Positions 1 through 7,386 of a DNA stretch of 36,897 bases are shown piece after piece. The position numbers and the translations under genes are program-made. Within the stretch, counting starts at the first letter, position 1. Every line of letters starts with the position of its first letter. The DNA is from Actinomycetota bacterium (GTDB lineage Bacteria > Actinomycetota > Acidimicrobiia > Acidimicrobiales > Ilumatobacteraceae). The notes under the pieces are model-generated. The model worked only from the letters and a program-made list of their open reading frames with translations. It had not been told where the DNA came from and did not search any database. The stretch covers positions 1 to 36,897 of the forward strand of contig RFST01000003.1 in assembly GCA_009923855.1 (NCBI GenBank). The letters are read 5' to 3'.

Positions 1-1985
1 ATGTAAGCAGACGCACCACCACCGCCGCCTTCAGCCTCCAAGGCACCCAAGGCAGACGTTTCACCATCTCCACCCGCATCATGTGAATCGGATGTGGTGG
101 GAACGGCCACCGGCTGGCCACCGGATCCCACGGTCACCGAGTAACTCGAACTGGGTGACGTGACAGTGCCCGTGAGAACGCGGCCACCACCACCGCCTCC
201 ACTCGCCGTATCTCGACCCGCAGAACCACCCGCTCCTCCGCCTCCCACGAGGAGGTACTGAAAAGTCGAGATTCCTGCCGGGACGGTCCACGTACAGCCA
301 GTCTGAGTTGGGTCGGACCACTTCAGAACGCGGTAGACCGTGCCATCATCGATGTAGGACGACTCGAACGGTTCGCACGACGTGTTGGCGGTGGAGTAGC
401 TCACGATGACGACGCCAGATCCACCCCAGCCACCAGGTCCTCGAGCAGGACTACCGTCAGCGTCCGCACGGCCCGCTCCACCACCACCACCGGTGTTCGC
501 CTCACCAGGTCGCGCGGCCGAAGTTTCAGACGAACTGCTACCAGCGCCTCCAGCACCGCCGCCTCCAGTACCGCCCGCAAGCGGCCCACGTACCGTGCCG
601 TCGTTGGGGTAGACACCACCGCCACCACCACCGCCGTAGCTCAGCGAAGAGCCAGTGATGGTGGACGTAGGTCCCGACGAACCTGCTGTGCCCACCGTGT
701 TGACCCCATTGGCGGCAGTACCTCCATCACCGCCGTCCGCGGTTGAGTTACCCCCCGAACCGCCGTCACCCCCATCATCGCCGTTAGGGCCTCGTGCACC
801 TAAGGAACCTGCCGGAGCCGTAAAAACTGTGCTCCCAATCTCGATCGTGGACTGCTGCCCATCCGTCGCCGCCAGTATTGGGTCGTACACGCCACCCCTA
901 CCGCCCATGCCAACGGTGATCGGCAGAACCTCAGCGGCACTCGAGAGGGTTGCGCTCTCATCCCGGATCGAGCCGCCGCCACCACCACTTCCACCGTCTG
1001 TTCCTCCGCCACCTCCGCCACCGACGAGCAGGTAGTCAATCGATGAGGCACCCTCCGGCGCGCGCCAGCCGCCGGCGGCGGTGAGGTAGGAGCGGGGGAA
1101 GGTGACGACGGTGTTGTTGCCGTTGCTGGTGGTTTGCTTGACGTCGGAGTAGGTGGGGCCATTGACGGTGCGCAGGTTGGTGGCGCTGGTGGCGCCGTCG
1201 GCGCGGTTGTAGACGGTGCCGGTGCCGGTGGTACCGGCGGGGCCTTCGTTGAAGTCGTAGTAGGCGACAAGGTCGTCGGTATTCGTCGGGCCGTAGTTGT
1301 GCATGTCGGCTTCGATCTCGGACTGCGACCGAGCGTCGCTATATATGCGAACGTCATCGATTCGGCCCTGGAAGAAGTGAGCACCCGTGTTTAGTGAACC
1401 GACATCAAAGTCATAGGTCGTTGGCATGGCAACACTTTGAGTTGTTGTTCCGACGACTTGGCCATTGACATAGGCCGTCACAGTTGATGCGGACCGGGTG
1501 AGCGCAACGTGCGTCCACGAATTGGCCAACACGGGAGGGCCAGTAATCGTGGACCAATTACTTTCACTCTCGTCGTAGTCCCCGATTTCGAACTGCCAGG
1601 TTCCATCGACATTCAAGATGCTGAAGGCATCAGCTCTGTTGACGACTCGCCGATACCCAGCTGTTGAGGTTGGGTAGGCCCACGCTGAAACCGTGATGTC
1701 ACCCGTCGGGAGGAAATTGTTCGCTCCAGCAGTCGTCACCTGCCCGTATTGGCTGGTGCCGTCGAACACCATGGCGTAGTCCTCGTCACCGCTGGAGATT
1801 GTCCGCGGGGCAACAAGGTCATCGTCGCCACGACCCACATCATTGGTGGCGGGGTTTGCCGCGACGACCGTCGCCGAACCAGACGACAGTGGGCCGCTCG
1901 CCACAACCGACCCAACGGCGATCACCGAAACGGCAACAACCAGCGACGCCAGCGATGCAATGCGATGAGAGACGTTCTCGGCCAT
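1..1985 (-). CDS. Exported LamG and glycine-rich repeat protein, partial (C-terminus beyond window)
   Basis: The minus-strand frame is open from an ATG at 1985 to the window edge, giving at least 661 residues with no stop seen. The N-terminus (MAENVSHRIASLASLVVAV) is a signal peptide or membrane anchor. A LamG/concanavalin A-like domain spans about residues 68-235, shown by the AMVFDGTSQYGQV start and the typical GRIDDVRIYSDARSQSEI end. Two glycine-rich modules follow, at about 310-495 and from 565 onward. Each opens with a YLLVGGGGGG motif and contains long Gly/Ser runs, as in the Gly_rich_2-type domains of large secreted actinobacterial proteins. A surface adhesin or matrix role is inference. 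No Shine-Dalgarno is evident, and an inverted repeat lies just upstream of the start. The gene is 131 bp downstream of the amidohydrolase gene and is probably transcribed separately. Domain calls are fairly secure; the function is not. Confidence 0.8.
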   Translation of the reverse strand, partial: MAENVSHRIASLASLVVAVSVIAVGSVVASGPLSSGSATVVAANPATNDVGRGDDDLVAPRTISSGDEDYAMVFDGTSQYGQVTTAGANNFLPTGDITVSAWAYPTSTAGYRRVVNRADAFSILNVDGTWQFEIGDYDESESNWSTITGPPVLANSWTHVALTRSASTVTAYVNGQVVGTTTQSVAMPTTYDFDVGSLNTGAHFFQGRIDDVRIYSDARSQSEIEADMHNYGPTNTDDLVAYYDFNEGPAGTTGTGTVYNRADGATSATNLRTVNGPTYSDVKQTTSNGNNTVVTFPRSYLTAAGGWRAPEGASSIDYLLVGGGGGGGTDGGSGGGGGSIRDESATLSSAAEVLPITVGMGGRGGVYDPILAATDGQQSTIEIGSTVFTAPAGSLGARGPNGDDGGDGGSGGNSTADGGDGGTAANGVNTVGTAGSSGPTSTITGSSLSYGGGGGGGVYPNDGTVRGPLAGGTGGGGAGGAGSSSSETSAARPGEANTGGGGGAGRADADGSPARGPGGWGGSGVVIVSYSTANTSCEPFESSYIDDGTVYRVLKWSDPTQTGCTWTVPAGISTFQYLLVGGGGAGGSAGRDTASGGGGGGRVLTGTVTSPSSSYSVTVGSGGQPVAVPTTSDSHDAGGDGETSALGALEAEGGGGGASAY

Positions 1986-1993
1986 GATGAGTT

Positions 1994-2011
1994 GGGTGCG
2001 CTGCTGCACCC
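1994..2011. repeat. Hairpin in the leader of the LamG gene
   Basis: GGGTGC and GCACCC form a 6-bp perfect stem around a 6-base loop, ending 8 bases upstream of the ATG at 1985. It could influence initiation of the large exported protein or be chance. The rest of the 131-bp gap (1986-2116) shows no other convincing feature. Confidence 0.3.
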
Positions 2012-2116
2012 ACAGGCACAGCGCAAATCCCTTCTAACTTAGCGAAATTCTGTTCAGCAGCCCACCGGTACCGGCCACGCGACCGCCATCACGGCCTTCA
2101 CACGCAACGGATTCGC

Positions 2117-3517
2117 TCACTCTGCGTGGCGTTGCATCGCAGCGGCTGCCGCGGCGTGCGCCAACACCATCTCATCCACGCGGCTACTCACCGGTGTGCC
2201 ATCGCGCACCACTGCTCGACCAGCCACGATCGTGTCGCGCGCCCCAGTCGGCCCGCACCTCAACCATGCCTCCACCGGGTCGGCCACAGCACCGGCATGA
2301 GTCACACCAGTCAGGTCCCACACGGCAATGTCGGCCACCGCTCCTGGGCTCAGCTGGCCGATCTCACCGTTGCGACCCAGACACGCTGCGCCACCGCGCG
2401 TGGCCATATGCAACACATCACGCGCCACGATCGCGTCGGCACCATCGCGCAGTTTGGCCAGCAGTAACGCCTGCCGGGCTTCGAGCCACAACGAGGCAGC
2501 ATCGGCCGACGACGACCCATCCGCACCAAGCCCGACGGGGCAACCAGCAGCACGCAGCGGCACCACCGGCGCGATCCCCGACGCCAAGATCAGGTTCGAT
2601 GATGGGCAGTGCGCCACCCCCACACCGGCTGCGCCCAAACGATGAATTTCGTCAGCGTCGGGCATCACACAGTGCGCCACCCATGTGCGGTCGCTGCACC
2701 AGCCGGTGCGCTCGAGATACTCGGTTGGTCGACACCCGAAGGTCGCCAGGCTGAACTCGTCGTCTTCGGCATTCTCCGCGAAGTGGGTGTGCAGACGAAC
2801 ATCGAGTCGTTCAGCCAACTCAGCACTGGCCACAAGAAGATGCTCACTCACGCTGAACGGCGAGCACGGCGCCAACGCGATACGCACCATCGCCCCATGC
2901 GACCGGTCGTGATGGCGCCCCACTGCTGCTTCGGCAGCAGCGAGGATGTCGTCGTCATCATGCACCACATCATCTGGAGGTAATCCTCCGTCTTTCACCG
3001 ACAACGACATCGATCCGTGGGTGGGATGGAATCGCATGCCCACATCTCGTGCCGCGTCGATCTCGGCGCTGAGCAGGTCACCTGCGCCATGCGGATGCAC
3101 ATAGAGATGGTCGGTGGAGGTGGTGCATCCCGACAGGGCAAGCTCGGTGAGTCCGACCCACGCCGACAGGTACACGTTCTCCGTGTCCAAAGCGCGCCAC
3201 TGCGGATACAGAGTCTGCAACCATCCGAACAACGGCCGGCCGGTCATCGGCGGCCACGCTCGCGTGAGGTTCTGGTACATGTGGTGATGGGTGTTCACCA
3301 GCCCGGGGGTCACCAGGCACCCGCGGGCATCGATCGACGTGCGTGCTGGCGGTGCCGCACCTGCGCCCACGGCACTGATCAGGCCGTTGTCGATGGCCAC
3401 CCAGCCGTCGGCCAATTCGGTGCCGGCATCATCGACGCAGGCCACCAGTCGGGCCGAGTGCACCACAAGGTCGTGCGTGACCGGGTGGGGCGCGCCCCCC
3501 GACGCGGCAGCGTTCAC
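2117..3517 (-). CDS. Amidohydrolase, 8-oxoguanine deaminase / TrzN-AtzA-like
   Basis: This metal-dependent amidohydrolase (466 residues from the chosen start) has the cytosine/guanine-deaminase-like layout. GLVNTHHHMYQNL carries the first HxH metal site, RLHTHFAEN the third His, WVAHCVM the fourth His, and GLGADGSSSAD the catalytic Asp. The sequence around LAPCSPFSVS and the MYQNLTR segment resembles proteins annotated as 8-oxoguanine deaminase, which convert 8-oxoguanine to urate. Other triazine or aminopurine substrates cannot be excluded. The open frame extends to 3616, but that extension overlaps a small membrane protein gene and does not resemble the family. A GTG at 3517 puts the start 7 bases after that gene's stop and matches the usual N-terminal strand (DLVVHSARLV). 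RidA two genes upstream is a plausible partner, since RidA proteins detoxify imine by-products. Confidence 0.85.
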   Translation of the reverse strand: MNAAASGGAPHPVTHDLVVHSARLVACVDDAGTELADGWVAIDNGLISAVGAGAAPPARTSIDARGCLVTPGLVNTHHHMYQNLTRAWPPMTGRPLFGWLQTLYPQWRALDTENVYLSAWVGLTELALSGCTTSTDHLYVHPHGAGDLLSAEIDAARDVGMRFHPTHGSMSLSVKDGGLPPDDVVHDDDDILAAAEAAVGRHHDRSHGAMVRIALAPCSPFSVSEHLLVASAELAERLDVRLHTHFAENAEDDEFSLATFGCRPTEYLERTGWCSDRTWVAHCVMPDADEIHRLGAAGVGVAHCPSSNLILASGIAPVVPLRAAGCPVGLGADGSSSADAASLWLEARQALLLAKLRDGADAIVARDVLHMATRGGAACLGRNGEIGQLSPGAVADIAVWDLTGVTHAGAVADPVEAWLRCGPTGARDTIVAGRAVVRDGTPVSSRVDEMVLAHAAAAAAMQRHAE

Positions 3518-3524
3518 AGCGAAC

Positions 3525-3680
3525 TCAGTCGTCGATGTCGAGCAGTTCGCTGCCCTCGTGACGGGTTTCCCCGTCTCGTTGGAGCACCGTGCCGAGAATG
3601 GCACTTGCCACACCACCGCTCATCAAGATGGCGACGGGGAACAGTGCGAGGACAACGATGATCGCGATTGCTCCAGCCAT
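3525..3680 (-). CDS. Small single-span membrane protein (51 residues)
   Basis: The protein begins MAGAIAIIVVLALFPVAILM, a membrane segment over about residues 3-27, and ends with a short charged tail (DGETRHEGSELLDIDD) probably facing the cytoplasm. It sits 28 bp after ridA and 7 bp before the amidohydrolase start on the same strand, so it is probably cotranscribed. I do not recognise a family. A longer frame begins at 3776, but its extra N-terminus is Arg-rich, overlaps ridA and is unlikely to be real. Support comes from the operon spacing and the clean hydrophobic pattern, not from homology. Confidence 0.55.
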   Translation of the reverse strand: MAGAIAIIVVLALFPVAILMSGGVASAILGTVLQRDGETRHEGSELLDIDD

Positions 3681-3708
3681 GGCGATCAGCCTACTGCGAA
3701 CGCGGCGT

Positions 3709-4056
3709 TCACGAGTCGCCGACGTATGCCCATGCTTCGATCTCCACCTGGGCGCCGAAGGGCAGACCGGCCACACCGATGGTGGAGCGTGCCGGGCGAT
3801 TGCCGTTCATCGCGGCCACATAGGCGTCGTTGAACTCGGCAAAGGTGTCCATGTCGGTGAGGAAACACATGGTCTTCACCACGGAATCAAGGCCGAGGCC
3901 TTCATCGCCCAAACGGGCCGCAAGGTTCGCCACCACCGCAGCGGTCTGGGCAGCAACCCCGTCGGCCATCACGCCGTCGACCATGCCGACCTGACCCGAC
4001 ACGATCACGAACTGGCCGGCGCGAACCACCGGTGAATAGGGACCAAGTGCGCTCAT
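3709..4056 (-). CDS. RidA family protein (reactive imine deaminase-like)
   Basis: This 115-residue protein has the YjgF/RidA fold signature: GPYSPVVRAG near the N-terminus, VIVSGQVG, VVKTMCFLTDM, FNDAYVAAM and a C-terminal RSTIGVAGLPFGAQVEIEAWA. Family members hydrolyse enamine/imine intermediates made by PLP enzymes or act as stable trimers in catabolic operons. The central Arg of the family is represented by the R in ARSTIGV. The ATG at 4056 overlaps the stop of the upstream helix-hairpin-helix gene as ATGA, which fixes this start and indicates translational coupling. An in-frame ATG at 4065 is less likely. Its position before a deaminase suggests handling of reactive products, but that is inference. 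Confidence 0.88.
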   Translation of the reverse strand: MSALGPYSPVVRAGQFVIVSGQVGMVDGVMADGVAAQTAAVVANLAARLGDEGLGLDSVVKTMCFLTDMDTFAEFNDAYVAAMNGNRPARSTIGVAGLPFGAQVEIEAWAYVGDS

Positions 4057-4667
4057 GGCCCGCACCGTAGTCGGTCACCAACGCCACGGCGGCTGGCGCG
4101 GTGGGGCGTGCTACGACCTTCGATCGCGTGGAACTCCGCCCAACGGCCCTCAGCCAGCAATCGCGCCTGCAGCGGCCATGTTGTGGGGTCATGCATGCCG
4201 AACCGAGGACCCGCATCACCGAGCATCGACCGCAGATCATCGATGGGTGTGTTCGCCAGATCCCACCAGGTGCGAATGCCGACCCCTTCGCAGAGGCGCT
4301 GCACCGCTGGGCCGATACCGACCACCACCGTGAGATCATCGATTTTGATGATGCGACCGAGCGCTTCGGTGGCACCATCGAGATCGGGGGCGGCCGGCGG
4401 AGCGTCGGCCGCGGCCAATTCGGCGAGTCGTGACTTGGCCTGTTCCAGTTCGCTGCGCAGACCGTCACGTTCGGCCGCTGCGCGTTCGGCACGATCGGTG
4501 CGTTCACGCAGGTCGTTCATCTCGGTCACAGAATCGGCACGGGCACGATCGGCGGCGCGCACGATCTGACGTGCAGCCACACCAGAACGTCCCAACCAGC
4601 CGAGCACCACCCCCAGCACAAGAGCGCCGAGATACCACAAGATCCCGAGGGTCAACGTGTACGGCAC
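4053..4667 (-). CDS. Membrane-anchored coiled-coil protein with helix-hairpin-helix domain
   Basis: The protein has 204 residues. Residues 4-26 form one membrane span (LTLGILWYLGALVLGVVLGW). Residues 35-88 are Arg/Glu/Ala-rich and predicted to be a coiled coil. Residues 108-150 (IKIDDLTVVVGIGPAVQRL and following) match the helix-hairpin-helix type seen in predicted flap-endonuclease-like H3TH proteins, with the GIGP hairpin turn. No nuclease active site is visible, so a DNA- or protein-binding membrane tether is more likely than catalysis. The C-terminus is basic. It starts 19 bp after the OmpA-like gene and ends in a 4-base overlap with ridA. Pairing of such proteins with OmpA-like proteins suggests an envelope function; this is inference. 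Confidence 0.75.
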   Translation of the reverse strand: MPYTLTLGILWYLGALVLGVVLGWLGRSGVAARQIVRAADRARADSVTEMNDLRERTDRAERAAAERDGLRSELEQAKSRLAELAAADAPPAAPDLDGATEALGRIIKIDDLTVVVGIGPAVQRLCEGVGIRTWWDLANTPIDDLRSMLGDAGPRFGMHDPTTWPLQARLLAEGRWAEFHAIEGRSTPHRASRRGVGDRLRCGP

Positions 4668-4686
4668 GAGTTCATCCTCCCACAGG

Positions 4687-6276
4687 TCATCGCATCACCA
4701 CTGCGAACTCCACGCGCCGTGACGCGTCTTTGTCCTCCACACCATCGACCAGAATCGGTTCGGCCGACCCCACACCGACAGCGCTGAGACGATCGGCGTC
4801 CACACCCAAATTCACGAGCGCGGCCACGATCTCGCTGGCGCGCTGACGACTGAGGTCGAGGTTCGATTCTGCGATGCCGTCAGAGTCGGTGTGGCCACGC
4901 ACAATGATGTCCAACTCGGGGTAGCTCTCGATCACCGCAGCAATCTCGACCAATGTCGACAGTCCCGATACGAGGTAGGTGCCGTTCGGTGCGAAATCGA
5001 TGTTGCCCTCGGCCACAAGCACCGCGATCTCTTCGGCGGCACGTGCAGCGGTGCTGTCCACCGGCGCGGGCACTTCCACCAGGTCGAGCGTGGCGTTCGC
5101 GGCTGCGGCCAGCGCACCGAGTGCATCGACGTCGGCATCATCCACCGCATCGGTGTAGGTGCCGGCTACCACCAGCCCATCCGCATCGAGCGTGATACTG
5201 GCGCTCTGCACCGTGTTCACCACGGCCACCAGCAACCGCGTGAGCGCACTGGTGACCTCCGCGTCGTAGCTGACCGACGGATCGACCCCGAGTTCGATCA
5301 CCGGTTCGCGGTCACCGTCACCGCTCAATGCATTGGTGATGTCGGCCACCGTGGTGGCATCGGGCAGGGTGCCCGACACGGCGATCTGGTCCGCGGTGAT
5401 CGACACGACAAGCGTGGGGCTGCGCACCTCGACGGTGGGCACCAGCACCGCATCGATCAGCCACACATGACCCCGGGCCACCTCCACGGTGTCGAGCACC
5501 CGAGCGAGACCGTCGAGGAGTAGCCCGTCGGCGTCGCTGGTCACCAGCACCGTGTCGGCGGCGGCGGTCGACAGTTCGATACCCCCATCTGATGCAGTCG
5601 CATCGGTGGTGACGCTGGTGATCGGATGGCGTGCGGTCAGCACATGGTGACGCAACAAAGTGGCGATGGTGTCGGCATCGGTGGTGAGGTTGCTCAACTG
5701 GTCGGCGCCCAGTTCATCGAAGGCCGCATCGACGGGCACCAGCACGGTGATGCCATCGGGGGCGTCCACTGCCATCAACAGCCCGCTGTCGCTGAGCAGG
5801 CCGGCCATATAGCTCAGCTGCGGGTCAGCGGCCACCACCTCGTCAACGGTGACGGTGACCTCATCGACGATGTCGGTGACAGGCAGGGTCACATCGGGTG
5901 GCACCGTGGTGGGCGTGGTGCCATCGGGAGATTCCGTGGTGGTGCCAACGGTTGGGGCGCGCGTGATGCGACACGAGCGATCGACATCAACGCTGCGTAC
6001 GCCACGCACATCGGCGATGCCATCGGACAACTCTGACGGCCGGGTGACCGGTTCGGTACAGAACAACGTGACGTTCTGGCCGCTCACGCTGACCCCATTG
6101 ATGGCCTCGGACACGTCGCCGGCACGCGCCAGAACCCGCGTGGTCAGGTCGTCTTCCACGCGGTTCACGTACCACGGGGCGCCGATCGCACCGAGAATGA
6201 CCGCACCGGCCACAACGACGATCGCAACGAGTCGACGTCGGGCGCTGCCGGGTGCACGACGGCGGTTTGTTGCCAC
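4687..6276 (-). CDS. OmpA family protein with BON-like and fasciclin (FAS1) domains
   Basis: This 529-residue envelope protein has a basic N-terminus and a single membrane anchor (about 15-36). A BON-like segment follows (about 44-102), then a Thr/Pro linker. A FAS1 domain occupies about 145-281, recognisable from ITVLVPVDAAFDEL, LLRHHVL and the C-terminal GHVWLIDAVLVP. Two more BON-like stretches cover about 287-405. A C-terminal OmpA peptidoglycan-binding domain spans about 415-529, with GHTDSDG, NLDLSRQRA and ASRRVEF. The layout recalls mycobacterial ArfA (anchor, BON, OmpA) with an inserted FAS1 adhesion-type domain. It probably tethers peptidoglycan outside the membrane. It is the first gene of a run with the HhH protein and ridA. 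Domain boundaries are estimates; FAS1 and OmpA are clear. Confidence 0.88.
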   Translation of the reverse strand: MATNRRRAPGSARRRLVAIVVVAGAVILGAIGAPWYVNRVEDDLTTRVLARAGDVSEAINGVSVSGQNVTLFCTEPVTRPSELSDGIADVRGVRSVDVDRSCRITRAPTVGTTTESPDGTTPTTVPPDVTLPVTDIVDEVTVTVDEVVAADPQLSYMAGLLSDSGLLMAVDAPDGITVLVPVDAAFDELGADQLSNLTTDADTIATLLRHHVLTARHPITSVTTDATASDGGIELSTAAADTVLVTSDADGLLLDGLARVLDTVEVARGHVWLIDAVLVPTVEVRSPTLVVSITADQIAVSGTLPDATTVADITNALSGDGDREPVIELGVDPSVSYDAEVTSALTRLLVAVVNTVQSASITLDADGLVVAGTYTDAVDDADVDALGALAAAANATLDLVEVPAPVDSTAARAAEEIAVLVAEGNIDFAPNGTYLVSGLSTLVEIAAVIESYPELDIIVRGHTDSDGIAESNLDLSRQRASEIVAALVNLGVDADRLSAVGVGSAEPILVDGVEDKDASRRVEFAVVMR

Positions 6277-6298
6277 CTTGTGATGATGTCAGATGTGT

Positions 6299-6318
6299 AC
6301 CTGCCGAGCGTGGCAGGT
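6299..6318 (-). terminator. Hairpin between erpA and the OmpA-like gene
   Basis: ACCTGCC and GGCAGGT form a perfect 7-bp stem with a 6-base loop, starting 14 bases past the erpA stop. There is no T-tract on the minus strand after it, so it would be a weak or Rho-assisted terminator or a processing site. It separates the iron-sulfur genes from the envelope run. Confidence 0.35.
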
Positions 6319-6332
6319 CAGCAGATCACCGC

Positions 6333-6656
6333 TCAGCTGAAGCTCTGACCACAGCCGCAGGTGCGGGTGGCGTTGGGGTTCGTGATGGAGAACCCGGACT
6401 GGTCGAGACCGTCCTTGTAATCAAGGGTGGCGCCTTGCAGCAGCTGTGCCGATGCGGGGTCGACCACCACGCGCACGGTGTCGCCGAAGGTGACCTGCTC
6501 ATCGTCGCCAGCGATGTCGCCGTCGAAGAACATCTCATAGGAGAAGCCGCTGCAGCCGCCCGGACGCACGGCGACGCGCAGAGCGAGGTCGGCGGCGCCT
6601 TCGGCGTCGAGCAGTTCGCGGACCTTGGTGGTGGCGGTGTCGGTGAGTGTGATCAC
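6333..6656 (-). CDS. erpA: A-type iron-sulfur cluster carrier (HesB/IscA/ErpA)
   Basis: This 107-residue protein carries the three conserved cysteines of A-type carriers: one in RPGGCSGFSYEM and two in the C-terminal TCGCGQSF. TFGDTVRVVVDP, LLQGATLDYKD and GFSITNPNA are also diagnostic. These proteins receive Fe-S clusters from the SUF or ISC scaffold and pass them to apo-targets in the cytoplasm. The start is GTG at 6656, supported by a strong GGAGG six bases upstream. It lies 33 bp downstream of a SufR-like regulator gene on the same strand, with mrp divergent, so three iron-sulfur genes cluster here. The distinction between ErpA and IscA-type names is not secure; the family is. Confidence 0.93.
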   Translation of the reverse strand: MITLTDTATTKVRELLDAEGAADLALRVAVRPGGCSGFSYEMFFDGDIAGDDEQVTFGDTVRVVVDPASAQLLQGATLDYKDGLDQSGFSITNPNATRTCGCGQSFS

Positions 6657-6689
6657 GATGTTCCTCCCGGTGGGTGTTGTGGACTGATG

Positions 6690-7346
6690 CTAGTGGGCGG
6701 TCACGAGGGCGTGACACGCAGCTCCATCGCCGTCGGCGACGAGCATGGTGACTTGATGGTCGCTCTGGCTAAGCCAGCCGTCGAGCAGGCCGCGGTGCAG
6801 AGCGCACACCGAGTCGGTGGTCGTGGCAGCCCGCAGGGGGCATGCCGCGAAGGAAATGCAGGTCGTGTCGCCGTCGACGTCGATCTGCGGGGCGAATCCG
6901 AGGCGACGCTGGTCGGCGACCAGGTCGGCAATGGTTGTCGTGGTGCAGGTGTCGTGGGTTAGCGCCCGGCGACGACCGAGTTCGATGCCGGCCACGGTTG
7001 CGACGTCGGCGCTGAGGTCGGCATGGTCGACGAGAGCGCCGAGCATTTCCACGGTGGCCGCGTCGCTGTCGACCGTGACCGCCGCAGGGTCGATGAGGAT
7101 GTGTCGGCGGCGTGGACGACCCACACTGCCTCCGCGGTCGTCGCTCTGCATGGTGACACCCTCGGCGTGCAGGTGAGCGAGGTGTTCGCGGGCGCTGTTG
7201 GGGTGCACCCCGACGGCGTCGGCGACGTCGTCGGTGGTGAGCCCCTCCGCACCGGCGGTGGCGAGAGCGTCACGAATGCGGTCACGGGTGCGCGCACCGT
7301 CGCGCCGTGTCCGGCGGCGGATGTCACGGTGTGCACGAGCGCTCAC
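6690..7346 (-). CDS. SufR-like Fe-S sensing transcriptional regulator
   Basis: This 218-residue regulator has an N-terminal winged helix (about 18-83), with GLTTDDVADAVGVHPNSAREHL as the HTH and a basic wing (GGSVGRPRRR). Its C-terminal half has cysteines at 134, 163, 169, 181 and 211. The CP-x10-C-ALHRGLL pattern is typical of SufR-type members of the ArsR/DeoR-like superfamily that ligate an Fe-S cluster. Such proteins repress suf genes when cluster supply is sufficient. Placement between erpA and a divergent mrp fits that role. An inverted repeat overlapping the mrp -10 element in the 40-bp divergent gap is a likely operator. The residue-level cluster ligands are inferred; the suf operon itself is not in this window. 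Confidence 0.82.
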   Translation of the reverse strand: MSARAHRDIRRRTRRDGARTRDRIRDALATAGAEGLTTDDVADAVGVHPNSAREHLAHLHAEGVTMQSDDRGGSVGRPRRRHILIDPAAVTVDSDAATVEMLGALVDHADLSADVATVAGIELGRRRALTHDTCTTTTIADLVADQRRLGFAPQIDVDGDTTCISFAACPLRAATTTDSVCALHRGLLDGWLSQSDHQVTMLVADGDGAACHALVTAH

Positions 7347-7355
7347 AACTCACAA

Positions 7356-7380
7356 TTTACACGGATAAGTCCGGTAAAAT
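7356..7380 (+). promoter_or_regulatory. Candidate leaderless mrp promoter with overlapping inverted repeat
   Basis: TAAAAT at 7375-7380 is a near-consensus -10 box, and the A of the mrp ATG (7387) lies exactly seven bases after it, the usual transcription start distance. No Shine-Dalgarno is present, so a leaderless mRNA is likely. TTTAC (7356-7360) pairs with GTAAA (7374-7378), and CGGA (7362-7365) pairs with TCCG (7370-7373) around a TAAG centre. This gives a dyad with one extra base in the left arm that would occlude the -10 box. The obvious candidate ligand is the divergent SufR-like regulator. No good -35 is seen. Confidence 0.55.
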
Positions 7381-7386
7381 CACCCC

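Noticed and set aside
406-1035. Proline-rich open frames on the plus strand
   Set aside because: They are the reverse complement of Gly-rich codons of the exported protein on the minus strand and have no signal or family pattern.
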